From Catellatospora sichuanensis (GTDB lineage Bacteria > Actinomycetota > Actinomycetes > Mycobacteriales > Micromonosporaceae), in the NCBI RefSeq assembly GCF_007483665.1, contig NZ_ML660189.1, positions 62,001-126,000 on the forward strand: 64,000 bases of DNA, read 5' to 3'. This document shows positions 30,362-39,065 of this stretch, one piece after another. Both the position numbers and the translations under genes were made by a program. The notes under the pieces were generated by a model. The model saw only the letters and a list, made by a program, of their open reading frames with translations. It did not search any database and was not told the DNA's origin. Position 1 is the stretch's first letter; each line of letters starts with the position of its first letter.

Positions 30362-30738
30362 TCCGAGTGGAGCAGTTTACGGTGGCGCGCGCCGTGCGTT
30401 TGCGATTGCTTGACGGACAGGGCGCGACAATTGGAGATCCGCGGCCGCCGCGCCTTGCGCTGCCGGGGAGTCGTGCCTGCCGGTCATCATCCCTGAACGT
30501 GGCCTCTACGCCAAGCGCAAGTGTCAACACTGCGGGTGAACAGGGGGTCAGGGTTCTCGCGCGTGCCGGTCGGTGTGGAAGCCACCGCCGATACGACGAC
30601 AGTCGGCTACCTGTCGCACGACAGCGAAGCGGAAGCGAACGCTGCGTTCGGTATGGTGTGGCCGGCGAGGGCGTGCATCCGGTTCGGCGTGTCGCGCCGG
30701 CGCGGGGCATGGGCCGCGATGACCTCGAAGGACACGTG
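30362..30738. other. Divergent intergenic region, no gene seen
   Basis: This 377-nt region lies between the deacetylase and flippase starts. An open frame reads through it into the flippase gene, but its composition is not that of a protein domain and the ribosome site AAGGA lies at 30729. It should hold two promoters, which I cannot assign. Confidence 0.5.
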
Positions 30739-32382
30739 ATGACTGCTGATCGCACGGAAACCGCCGCGCCCGGCTTCACCGCCACCGGCGCGCCATCCGG
30801 ATCGGCGCACCGCGACTCCGCCATGGACGAGACGGCCGAGCTGCCGGTGACGATGCGCGTGCCGACGGTCAGGGACGGTCAGGCCACGGAGACGGCGGAA
30901 CCGTCGTCGCCCGCGGTCGAACCGCCGGCGGGCCGGTTGCCGCGCGGGGCCGTGCTGTGGTCGTACGTCCTGACGATCGGCCGCTTCGGGACCACGGCCG
31001 GGGTCACCATCGTCATGGCCAAGTTCCTCGAACCCGCGGATTACGGCCTGGTGGCGCTGGCCATGGTATGGGTCACCTTCGCGCAGTCGCTGTCCCTCCA
31101 CGGGACGGTGCAGGCCATCGTGCAGCGCGAGGAGGTCGACGACAGCCACTTCGACGCGGCCTTCTGGACCACGGCGGGCACGGGCGTGGCGCTGGCGGCC
31201 GTGTTCGCGATCGCGGTGCCGCTGTGGGCGGGGCTGAACCAGACTCCGGACCTGATCCCGATCTGCCTGGCGCTGGCGCCGGTGATGGTGCTCAACGCGA
31301 CGGTCGTGGTGCCCGACGCGATCCTGCGCCGCCAGCTGAAGTTCCGCTCGCTGTCGGTGCGCTGGCTGCTGGCCGGGCTGGTCAGCGGTGTCGTCGGCAT
31401 CGTCGGTGCGATCATCGGCTGGGGTGTCTGGGCGCTCGTGGCACAGCAGCTCGTCATGACCACGTTCTCGGCCGTCGCCGTCTGGATCGCGGTGCAGTGG
31501 CGGCCGCGGTTCCGTCGCATCGGTCCCGCGCTGCGAGAACTGCGGCAGTACTCACTGCACTCGCTGTCGGGCTTCTTCGCCTACTTCGTCGCGATGCGCA
31601 CCGACGCGCTCCTGCTCGGCCCGCTCTTCGGCCCCACCGCCATCGGCCTCTACCGGTTCATCACCCGTATCCCCGAGATGCTCAACGACGTCGCCACCGG
31701 CGGCCTCGCCCAGGTCGCGATGCCCCACCTGTCGCGTGCGGCGCCGTCCCGCGAGGAGTTCGACCGTTACGCCGCCCGATACATCCACACCGGCACGCTG
31801 ATCGCCTACCCGGCGCTGGGTGTCCTCTTCGCGGTCGGTCCGCTGTTCCTGCAGTGGATCGGTCCCCAGTGGACCCCGGCCGGATCGGCGTTCCAGGTTC
31901 TTTGCGTCGCCATGGCGGCGGTCGCACTGGGTCCGCTGATGGGTGCGATCTACCAGGCGGCCGGCCGTCCGGACACGCTGGCAGCGATCAACTGGGCGTC
32001 GGCCGCGGCGACCGTCGCCGGCATGCTGGTAGCGGGAGCGCTGTTCCACGATGCCGATCCCGGCACGCAGGTCCTGGCCATCGCCACGACGTTCGCGATC
32101 CTCCAGTGGGTCACCACCATCGTCGCGCTCGCGCTGATGTTCTCGCAGGTCATGATTCGTTCGATGGCCGCCGGCCTGCGGCCGTCGCTGCCCGCGGCCG
32201 TCGCTGCGGTCGCGGCCGGCGCTGCGGGTCCCGCGGTCCGGCCGCTGCTGCACGGCACGAACGCGACTGTCGGCCTGATCGTCACCGGTGTCGTCGCCGC
32301 CGCGGCGGGTCTGGCGGTGCTGACGGCAACCGAGCGCGAGGTGTCGACGCGCGTCGCCCGGATCGTGCGCGGCCGTCGCTGA
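30739..32382 (+). CDS. Oligosaccharide flippase family protein (Wzx-like)
   Basis: This 547-aa membrane protein of the MOP superfamily has a cytoplasmic N-terminal tail of about 70 residues and then some 12 to 14 helices. Marker segments are SYVLTIGRFGTTAGVTIVMA, KFLEPADYGLVALAMVW and FGPTAIGLYRFITRIPEM, the last typical of polysaccharide flippases. It should move undecaprenyl-linked repeat units across the membrane for the Wzy-like polymerase. The ATG at 30739 has AAGGA 7 nt upstream; a GTG three nt earlier is out of frame. Confidence 0.9.
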   Translation: MTADRTETAAPGFTATGAPSGSAHRDSAMDETAELPVTMRVPTVRDGQATETAEPSSPAVEPPAGRLPRGAVLWSYVLTIGRFGTTAGVTIVMAKFLEPADYGLVALAMVWVTFAQSLSLHGTVQAIVQREEVDDSHFDAAFWTTAGTGVALAAVFAIAVPLWAGLNQTPDLIPICLALAPVMVLNATVVVPDAILRRQLKFRSLSVRWLLAGLVSGVVGIVGAIIGWGVWALVAQQLVMTTFSAVAVWIAVQWRPRFRRIGPALRELRQYSLHSLSGFFAYFVAMRTDALLLGPLFGPTAIGLYRFITRIPEMLNDVATGGLAQVAMPHLSRAAPSREEFDRYAARYIHTGTLIAYPALGVLFAVGPLFLQWIGPQWTPAGSAFQVLCVAMAAVALGPLMGAIYQAAGRPDTLAAINWASAAATVAGMLVAGALFHDADPGTQVLAIATTFAILQWVTTIVALALMFSQVMIRSMAAGLRPSLPAAVAAVAAGAAGPAVRPLLHGTNATVGLIVTGVVAAAAGLAVLTATEREVSTRVARIVRGRR

Positions 32383-32660
32383 GCGTCGACGTCCGGCACG
32401 CGAACCGGGCCTGGAGGTTGTCAGATATGCGACGACCAGGGCAGTTGTGCGCGCTCGGCCATTCAAGCGCGTGACTTCCTCCGGTCCGGACCCGCATCTC
32501 GCCGCCGTGTGGGCGCTGTTCGACCGACCGGCACTGACCCGTTCGGCTGATCGAGAGATATCGATGGCGTGTCGCGCCCGGGCCAGGCGGTCGGGTACGC
32601 TCCGCGGGTGCAAGGGCAGCCGGCCAGGAACGTCCGGCCAGGAATGTAGTGGGTGGGGAC

Positions 32661-32924
32661 ATGCAGATCCGCGAGAAGCTCGTTGACTTTGTGGTCAACA
32701 ATTACCTGTTCGGCGACTCGGCCCGGATGCCGAGCGACCACGAGTCGCTCGTGGACCAGGGCATCGTCGACTCGACCGGCGTCCTGGAGCTCGTGGAGTT
32801 CCTCGAGGAGCAGTTCGGCATCGAGGTGCTGGAGACCGAGACGGTCCCGGACAACCTGGGTTCGATCGCCAACCTGACGAAGTACGTCGAGGGCAAGAAG
32901 GTTGGCAGTGGCCTGGCGCGATGA
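32661..32924 (+). CDS. Stand-alone acyl carrier protein
   Basis: This 87-aa four-helix carrier has the phosphopantetheine attachment motif DQGIVDSTGVLELVEFLEE, with Ser38, and the helix III start FGIEVLETETVPDNLGSI. A GTG four codons upstream is possible, but ATG 32661 has the better GGTGGGGA box. It overlaps the next gene (acyl-AMP ligase) by 17 bp. In this setting it is probably loaded by that ligase and not used in fatty acid synthesis. First gene of a six-gene operon. Confidence 0.9.
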   Translation: MQIREKLVDFVVNNYLFGDSARMPSDHESLVDQGIVDSTGVLELVEFLEEQFGIEVLETETVPDNLGSIANLTKYVEGKKVGSGLAR

Positions 32925-34416
32925 GCGCTTGACCGCCGGCGACCAGCTGCTCGGCCAGGGGCGCCCGGACGATGTCGCCGTCGTGGACGGCCCCCACCGG
33001 TACACCTATCGCGACCTGCGCGCGGCGGTGGCCCGACTGATCGGTGCCCTGGACGCGCTCGGCCTGCCGGCCGGCTCGCGGGTCGCCGTGCTCGGACCCA
33101 ACTCGTTCTTCTGGATCGCGGGCTACCTCGCCGCCATGAAGTCCGGCTGCGTCGCGGTGCCGGTGGCCGACAAGGCCACCCCGGAGGAGGCGCGCCGCAA
33201 CCTGGGCCTGGTCGACGCGGCGGCGGCGTTCGTGGATCGCCGCGCGCTGCGCCGGTTCGGTCCTGTGCTCGAGGGCGTCGCGCTGATCACCGACGAGGCG
33301 CTGACCTCGACGGAGCCGGCGGACCTGCCCGCTCCGGCCGAGTGCGACCTGGATGCCGACGCCGCGCTGATGTTCACCTCCGGCACCACGTCGCGGCCCA
33401 AAGCGGTGCGGGTGACCCACCGCAACATCCTGGCCAACACCGACTCCATCGTCGGCTACCTCGGCCTTCGGGCTGACGACCGCGTGCTGGCGGTGCTGCC
33501 CTTCTACTACTGCTACGGCGCCTCGCTGCTGCACACGCACCTGCGCGTCGGCGGCCGGATCGTGCTGCAGCACTCGTTCGCCTTTCCCGAGACCGCACTG
33601 GATCTGCTGGAGCGGGAGGAGTGCACCGTCTTCGCCGGCGTCCCGTCGACCTTCCAGCTGCTGCTGCGTGCGGCCAGCTTCGCCAGCCGTGAGCTGCCGT
33701 CACTTCGCGTGATCCAGCAAGCCGGCGGGAAACTGGCGCCGGTGCTCGTGAACGAGCTGCTGGAGGCCAAGCACACGGCGCAGCTGTACGTCATGTACGG
33801 CCAGACCGAGGCGACGGCGCGCCTGTCCTACCTGCCATCGGAGCTGCTGCGCAGCAAGCCCGACTCGATCGGCCGGGGCATCCCGGGCGTGGAGCTGCGC
33901 GTGCTCGACGAGGCAGGCCACCCGGTCCGGCCGGGCGAGCAGGGCGAGATCTATGCCCGGGGCGAGAACATCTCCCCGGGTTACCTGGGGGCACCGGAAG
34001 AGTCGGCGGCCAAGTTCACCGCGTCGGGACTGCGCACCGGAGACCTCGCGACCGTCGACGAGGACGGCGACGTCTTCATCCTCGATCGCCGGGACGACTT
34101 CATCAAGTCGTGGGGCTACCGGATCTCCAGCCAGGAGGTCGAGGACTGCGCGCTGCGCATCGACCGGCTCACCTCGGCGGCCGCCGTCGGCGTGCCGGAC
34201 CTGGCGGCCGGCGAGGCGGTCACCCTTTTCGTCGTGGCCCGGCCCGGTGCCGAGGTCACCCCGGAAGAGGTGCTCGCCGTCTGCCGCGAACACCTCGCCA
34301 AGCACATGGTGCCGGCCAGCGTGCTCGTGGTGGACGCCCTGCCGCTGACCGCCAGCGGCAAGGTGGCCAAGGCGCGCCTGGTGACGGCAGCCACCGACGG
34401 CACACCCACGGCATGA
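32908..34416 (+). CDS. AMP-dependent acyl synthetase/ligase, ACP-loading type
   Basis: This 502-aa ANL-superfamily adenylate-forming enzyme has the phosphate loop LMFTSGTTSRPKAVRVTH (about 154-171) and A5 as YVMYGQTEATARLSYLP. The hinge region is GDLATVDEDGDVFILDRRDD followed by IKSWGYRISSQEVE, and the A10 lysine is in LTASGKVAKARL (about 487). It should activate a carboxylic acid and load it on the adjacent ACP; the acid cannot be read from sequence. GTG 32908 has AAGG 6 nt upstream; TTG 32902 is the alternative. Confidence 0.92.
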   Translation: MAWRDERLTAGDQLLGQGRPDDVAVVDGPHRYTYRDLRAAVARLIGALDALGLPAGSRVAVLGPNSFFWIAGYLAAMKSGCVAVPVADKATPEEARRNLGLVDAAAAFVDRRALRRFGPVLEGVALITDEALTSTEPADLPAPAECDLDADAALMFTSGTTSRPKAVRVTHRNILANTDSIVGYLGLRADDRVLAVLPFYYCYGASLLHTHLRVGGRIVLQHSFAFPETALDLLEREECTVFAGVPSTFQLLLRAASFASRELPSLRVIQQAGGKLAPVLVNELLEAKHTAQLYVMYGQTEATARLSYLPSELLRSKPDSIGRGIPGVELRVLDEAGHPVRPGEQGEIYARGENISPGYLGAPEESAAKFTASGLRTGDLATVDEDGDVFILDRRDDFIKSWGYRISSQEVEDCALRIDRLTSAAAVGVPDLAAGEAVTLFVVARPGAEVTPEEVLAVCREHLAKHMVPASVLVVDALPLTASGKVAKARLVTAATDGTPTA

Positions 34417-34440
34417 CGAGCCGATGAGCGAGGGAACGCG

Positions 34441-35364
34441 ATGACGAACACCGAAGTCGAGACCGCCGCGCCGCAGACAGCGCGTTCGCGTGGAGGTTGG
34501 CGCAGGCCCGGCCGGCTGATCGCGGTGGCAGCAGCCGCCGTGGTCCTCGCCGGATCCGGATTCCTGATTCTGAACGGAAAGGACGAGGCTGTGGCCACGG
34601 ACGAAGTGACCGGTGGCGTCGCCGCCAAGGAAGTGACCGCGGCCGATCTGACGAAGGTGAGCCAGACCAGGGTCTTCTTCGGGCACCAGTCGGTCGGGTA
34701 CAACGTGCTCGACGGCGTGGCCGCGGTATACGGTGCGCACAGCCTCACCGCCCCGCCGGTCGAGGAGCGCCGGGATGCGCCCACCGCGACGAGCGGTGTC
34801 GTGGTGCACGCGACCATCGGCGAGAACGGCAAACCGCTCGACAAGATCAAAGACTTCGACGCGCTGATCCGCGGCGGCGTCGGCGCCCAGGTCGACGTGG
34901 CGATGATGAAGCTCTGCTACATCGACATCGCGCCCGGCACCGACGTCGACGCGATCTTCGCGGCGTACCGCGACACCATCGCGGCGCTGGAGCGCGACTT
35001 CCCGAAGGTCACCTTCGTCAAGACCACCGTGCCGCTGACCACGCAGACGGGCCGGCTGTCGCAGCTCAAGCAGTGGGTCAAGGGCACTGCGGACAGCGAC
35101 CTGCTGGGCCCGGCCGCGAACGCGACCCGGGAGCGGCTGAACCAGCTGATCCGCAAGGAGTACGGCGACGCCCATCTCTTCGACGTCGCCGCGGTGGAGT
35201 CCACCGCGCCGGGCGGCGACCGGGTCGGCGGCACCCACGGCGGGCAGCCGTACTTCACGCTCGCGGACGCGTTCGCCTCGGACGAGGGCCACCTCAACGG
35301 CGACGGCGCGCAGCGGGCGGCGACGGCCTGGCTCGCCGCCGTAGCGCAGGCGTCGTCGAAGTAA
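34441..35364 (+). CDS. Membrane-anchored SGNH-hydrolase-like protein
   Basis: This 307-aa protein has an N-terminal anchor helix (about 29-48, IAVAAAAVVLAGSGFLIL). The extracellular body has VFFGHQSVGYNVLDGV near its start and DEGHLNGDGAQRAA near its end, which together resemble the Ser and Asp-x-x-His parts of an SGNH/GDSL fold. Overall identity is not recognised. Its place inside the ACP-ligase operon suggests it moves the activated acyl group to, or removes it from, the exported polymer, comparable in idea to AlgJ/AlgX; that is inference. It starts 24 nt after the ligase. Confidence 0.65.
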   Translation: MTNTEVETAAPQTARSRGGWRRPGRLIAVAAAAVVLAGSGFLILNGKDEAVATDEVTGGVAAKEVTAADLTKVSQTRVFFGHQSVGYNVLDGVAAVYGAHSLTAPPVEERRDAPTATSGVVVHATIGENGKPLDKIKDFDALIRGGVGAQVDVAMMKLCYIDIAPGTDVDAIFAAYRDTIAALERDFPKVTFVKTTVPLTTQTGRLSQLKQWVKGTADSDLLGPAANATRERLNQLIRKEYGDAHLFDVAAVESTAPGGDRVGGTHGGQPYFTLADAFASDEGHLNGDGAQRAATAWLAAVAQASSK

Positions 35365-35372
35365 CCGCGACT

Positions 35373-36047
35373 GTGAACGTCGGTACCGACATCGTCTCGG
35401 TCGCGCGGGTCGCGGCCCTCATGGACCGCAGCGGAGCGGCGTTCCTGCAACGCTGGTTCACGCCGGGCGAGGTCGCGTACTGCGTGGGCAAAGCGGTGCC
35501 GAGCCGGCACGTCGCGGCACGGCTGGCCGCGAAGGAGGCAGTGCTCAAGGCGCTGCCGTTCGCGTGGTCCGGCCCGGTGCCGTGGCGGATGGTCGAGGTC
35601 GTGAACGGCGGGCACGGAGCGCCGGGCATTCAGCTGTCCGGCGCCGTGCTGGCCGAAGCGGAGCAGGCCGGTGTCGTCGAGATCCGCATCTCGATGTCAC
35701 ATTGCGACGAGTACGCCACGGCCGTGGCCATGGTGACCTCGTCCGCACGACGGCCCACGCCGCAGCCGGCGGCGCGGGCCGAAGCCAGCCAGTCGGGCGC
35801 CCAGGTGCGCCCGCTCGAAGCGACAGGTGGTGCCGTGGTGGATCGCGGACAGGTCGAACAGGTCCTGGCCGAGTGGTCGGGCATGGGGGAGGCGGACGCC
35901 GACCCCGAGCTCGCGGCGCTGCGGCTGACGATCCTGTTCGAGGACGTGTTCGACGTGACGCTGACCGACGACGACATCGACCTGGCCGTGCTGAGTGACC
36001 CCGACGCCATGGTGCGGGTCCTCGGCCGCGCCCGTAGCGGAGCGTGA
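35373..36047 (+). CDS. Holo-ACP synthase fused to an ACP-like domain lacking the carrier serine
   Basis: This is a 224-aa two-domain protein. Residues 1-122 are an AcpS-type 4'-phosphopantetheinyl transferase: VGTDIVSVARV (metal ligand Asp6), RLAAKEAVLKAL (Glu55) and ISMSHCDEYA. After a Pro/Ala linker (123-155), residues 156-220 look like a carrier-protein helix bundle (VEQVLAEWSG, LRLTILFEDVFDVTLTDDDI), but where DSL should be it reads DPEL, so no phosphopantetheine can attach there. The start is GTG, 8 nt after the previous stop. It probably activates the ACP at 32661. I cannot see any stop or frameshift separating the domains. Confidence 0.85.
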   Translation: MNVGTDIVSVARVAALMDRSGAAFLQRWFTPGEVAYCVGKAVPSRHVAARLAAKEAVLKALPFAWSGPVPWRMVEVVNGGHGAPGIQLSGAVLAEAEQAGVVEIRISMSHCDEYATAVAMVTSSARRPTPQPAARAEASQSGAQVRPLEATGGAVVDRGQVEQVLAEWSGMGEADADPELAALRLTILFEDVFDVTLTDDDIDLAVLSDPDAMVRVLGRARSGA

Positions 36048-36051
36048 GCTG

Positions 36052-38073
36052 ATGTGCGGGATGTGCGGCGTCGCCTCGTTCGACCAGACTCCTGACCGCG
36101 AGCTGCTGCTGGACATGATGCGGCGGCTGGTGCACCGCGGTCCGGACGGCTGCGGGTACTTCCAGGACGACCGCGTGGCGCTGGGGCACACCCGGCTCGC
36201 CATCGTGGACACGGCCGGCGGGGCACAGCCGATGAGCAACGCCGACGGCAGCCGGTGGGTGTCCTTCAACGGCGAGATCTTCAACTACGTCGAGCTCGCC
36301 GAGGAACTGCGCGGGCTGGGCCACACGTTCCGGACCTCGAGCGACACCGAAGTGATCGTGCACGCGTGGGAGGAGTGGGGCGAGGACTGCTTCCGCCGTT
36401 TCAACGGGCAGTGGGCGGTGGCCCTCTGGGACCGGCGGGCGCGGCGGCTGGTGCTGTCCCGGGACCGGGTCGGCGTCCGGCCGCTCTACTACGCCCGCAC
36501 CCCGTCCGGCCTGCTGTTCGCCTCCGAGGTGAAAGCGCTGTTCGCCGATCCGCGCCTGCCGCGGGCCTTCGATCCGGCAGGTCTCGACGAGACGCTGACC
36601 TACTGGTCCACCGTCGCCCCGCGCACCGTGTTCCAGGGCATCGAGCAGCTGCCGCCGGGACACTACGCGGTGTACGACGAATCCGGGTTCCGCACCGTGC
36701 CGTACTGGCGCATCGAGTTCCCGGACCGGCAGCAGCCGCTGCCGGACCTGCACGAGACCACCGAGTTGCTGCGCGACAAGCTCGTGGAGGCCGCGCGGCT
36801 GCGTTTCCTGCGCAGCGACGTGCCGGTGGGCGCCTACCTGTCGGGCGGCCTCGACTCCTCGATCACGACGGCGGTCGTCGCCCGGTACACCAGGGCCCCA
36901 CTGCACACGTTCTCGCTGCGGTTCTCCAGCGACGAGTTCGACGAGGGCGGCTACCAGAAGATCATGGCCGCGGCGCTGGGCACGCAGCACCACGACATCG
37001 TGGTGGGCCCGCGTGACATCGCCGACGTGTTCCCGGACGTGGTGCGGCACGCCGAGACCCCGTTGCTGCGCGCCGCCCCGGCGCCGCTCTACCTGCTGTC
37101 GAAGCTGGTACGCGACAACGGGTACAAGGTCGTCGTCACCGGCGAGGGCGCCGACGAGGTGTTCGCCGGCTACGACATCTTCCGGGAGGCCCGGGTGCGG
37201 CGCTTCTGGGCCGCCGACCCCGGCTCGGCCAAGCGGCACCGCGCCGCCGAGCTGCTGTACCCGTGGATGGTGCGCTCGCCCGGGCAGGCTCCCGCGTTCG
37301 CGCGCAGCTTCTTCGGCCGCAACCTGGACGCCACCGACCCGGCGCTGTCGCACCGGCCCCGCTGGGACGCGACCGCCGTGCTCAAGCGGATGCTGTCGCC
37401 GCAGCTGCAGGCGGCGATCGGCGACGCGGACCCAGCCGACCCGGCAGGGCTGGCAGGCGCGCTGCCCGACGGCAGCGAGCGCTGGGATCCGCTGGGCCGC
37501 GCGCAGTGGCTGGAGATGACCACGCTGCTGTCCGGTTACATCCTCGCGTCGCAGGGCGACCGGATGCTCATGGCGAACTCGGTCGAAGGCCGGTTCCCGT
37601 TCCTGGACGCCAACGTGCTGGAGTTCGCCGCCACGCTCCCGGCCCGGTACAAGCTCTTCGGGCTGGACGAGAAGCACCTGCTGAAGCGGGCCTTCGCCGA
37701 TCTGGTGCCGGAGGAGATCCGCCGCCGCCCGAAGCAGCCCTACCGGGCACCGGACGCGGCGAGCTTCTTCGCCGCCGGCACCCCGGACTGGTTCGACGAG
37801 GTCACATCCGCGCGTGCGGTGGCCGACGCGGGCGTGTTCCAGCCCGCGCAGGTCGCGGGGCTGGTCGCCAAGTGCCGCCGCACCGGCGGCGAGCAGATGA
37901 GCAACACCGACAGCATGCGGCTCATGGCCGTGATCTCGACTCAACTCACCCACCGGCAGTTCATCGCAGGCGACGGCGGGGCTGCGGCCTCGCCGCTGCC
38001 TGAACTGCAGGTGGCAGTGGATATGACCCGCAGTGACAACGCGTACGACAACCACCATGGAGGCAACGCATGA
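36052..38073 (+). CDS. asnB: Asparagine synthase-like glutamine amidotransferase
   Basis: This 673-aa AsnB-family protein has the N-terminal nucleophile Cys2 in MCGMCGVASFD. The class II glutaminase domain (HRGPDGCGYF, SFNGEIFNY, SSDTEVIVHAWEEWG) covers about 1-210. The synthetase domain has the ATP loop YLSGGLDSS (about 262-270) and VTGEGADEVFAGYD. Length is within the usual 610-680. Here it more likely amidates a carrier-bound acid or a sugar acid than makes free asparagine; similar amidotransferases occur in exosortase-linked polysaccharide loci. Starting at 36061 would also give an MCG start. Stop overlaps the next start by 4 bp. Confidence 0.92.
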   Translation: MCGMCGVASFDQTPDRELLLDMMRRLVHRGPDGCGYFQDDRVALGHTRLAIVDTAGGAQPMSNADGSRWVSFNGEIFNYVELAEELRGLGHTFRTSSDTEVIVHAWEEWGEDCFRRFNGQWAVALWDRRARRLVLSRDRVGVRPLYYARTPSGLLFASEVKALFADPRLPRAFDPAGLDETLTYWSTVAPRTVFQGIEQLPPGHYAVYDESGFRTVPYWRIEFPDRQQPLPDLHETTELLRDKLVEAARLRFLRSDVPVGAYLSGGLDSSITTAVVARYTRAPLHTFSLRFSSDEFDEGGYQKIMAAALGTQHHDIVVGPRDIADVFPDVVRHAETPLLRAAPAPLYLLSKLVRDNGYKVVVTGEGADEVFAGYDIFREARVRRFWAADPGSAKRHRAAELLYPWMVRSPGQAPAFARSFFGRNLDATDPALSHRPRWDATAVLKRMLSPQLQAAIGDADPADPAGLAGALPDGSERWDPLGRAQWLEMTTLLSGYILASQGDRMLMANSVEGRFPFLDANVLEFAATLPARYKLFGLDEKHLLKRAFADLVPEEIRRRPKQPYRAPDAASFFAAGTPDWFDEVTSARAVADAGVFQPAQVAGLVAKCRRTGGEQMSNTDSMRLMAVISTQLTHRQFIAGDGGAAASPLPELQVAVDMTRSDNAYDNHHGGNA

Positions 38074-39065
38074 CCAGCTCGGCCACGGCGTTCGGGCCGG
38101 ACAGCCTGCGGATCGACGCCGATCTGGAGATGGCCCGGATCTCGGCAACGCTGACCCAGTACCTGGCGAACACCAAGCGCCGGGGCATCATCGTCGCCCT
38201 GTCCGGTGGCATCGACTCCAGCGTCGTCGCGGCCGCCTGCGTCGCCGCCGTCGGCAAGGAGCGCGTGTTCGGCCTGCACATGCCGGAGCGCGACTCCTCG
38301 GACGACACGCTGGGACTCAGCCGCCTGGTAGCCGACAGCCTCGGCATCGAGTCGGTGCACGAGGACATCACCCCGCTGCTCGACGCGGCCGGCTGCTACC
38401 GGCGGCGCGACGACGCGATCCGGCTCGTCTGCCCCGAGTACGGCCCGGGGTACAAGTCGAAGATCGTGCTGCCCAGCGTGATCGACTCCGACAGCTTCCG
38501 GCTCTACTCGGTGGTGGTGCAGGCACCCGACGGAACGCAGAGCAAGCACCGCCTCACCACGGAGGCGTACCTCGGCATCGTCGCCGCGACGAACTTCAAG
38601 CAGCGGGTCCGCAAGATGATGGAGTACTACCACGGGGACCGGCTGAACTACGCGGTGTCGGGCACCCCGAACCGGCTCGAGTACGACCAGGGCTTCTTCG
38701 TGAAGCTCGGCGACGGCTCGGCCGACGTCAAGCCGATCGCGCACCTGTACAAGACGCAGGTCTACCAGCTCGCCGACCACCTCGGTGTGCCGGCCGACAT
38801 CTCCGCCCGGCCGTCCACCACGGACACCTACTCGCTGCCGCAGTCGCAGGAGGAGTTCTACTTCTCGCTGCCGTACCAGCGGATGGACCTGTGCCTGTAC
38901 GGCCTCAACAACGGCATCGCCGTCGACGAGGTGGCCGAGGCGACCGACCTGACGGCCGAGCAGGTGCTGCGGGTGTACCGGGACATCGAGCAGAAGCGGC
39001 GCACCTCGAACTACCTGCACCTGGCGCCGCGGCTCGCCGTGGACGTGCCGGAGATCAAGCACTGA
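38070..39065 (+). CDS. NAD-synthase-like PP-loop amidotransferase
   Basis: This 331-aa protein of the NadE/adenine nucleotide alpha-hydrolase fold has the PP-loop IVALSGGIDSSVVAAA (about 41-56) and VSGTPNRLEYDQGFFVKLGD. The segment DVKPIAHLYKTQVYQLADHL also matches NAD synthases. It has no glutaminase domain, so it needs ammonia from solution or a partner. It is longer than typical NadE (about 270) and is coupled to the AsnB gene by an ATGA overlap, so it may be a repurposed paralogue that amidates an adenylated acid. Ordinary NAD synthesis cannot be excluded. Confidence 0.85.
   Translation: MTSSATAFGPDSLRIDADLEMARISATLTQYLANTKRRGIIVALSGGIDSSVVAAACVAAVGKERVFGLHMPERDSSDDTLGLSRLVADSLGIESVHEDITPLLDAAGCYRRRDDAIRLVCPEYGPGYKSKIVLPSVIDSDSFRLYSVVVQAPDGTQSKHRLTTEAYLGIVAATNFKQRVRKMMEYYHGDRLNYAVSGTPNRLEYDQGFFVKLGDGSADVKPIAHLYKTQVYQLADHLGVPADISARPSTTDTYSLPQSQEEFYFSLPYQRMDLCLYGLNNGIAVDEVAEATDLTAEQVLRVYRDIEQKRRTSNYLHLAPRLAVDVPEIKH

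Noticed and set aside
35835-36047. Separate small ACP gene starting at GTG 35835
   Set aside because: The frame is continuous with AcpS without a stop, and there is no ribosome site before 35835.
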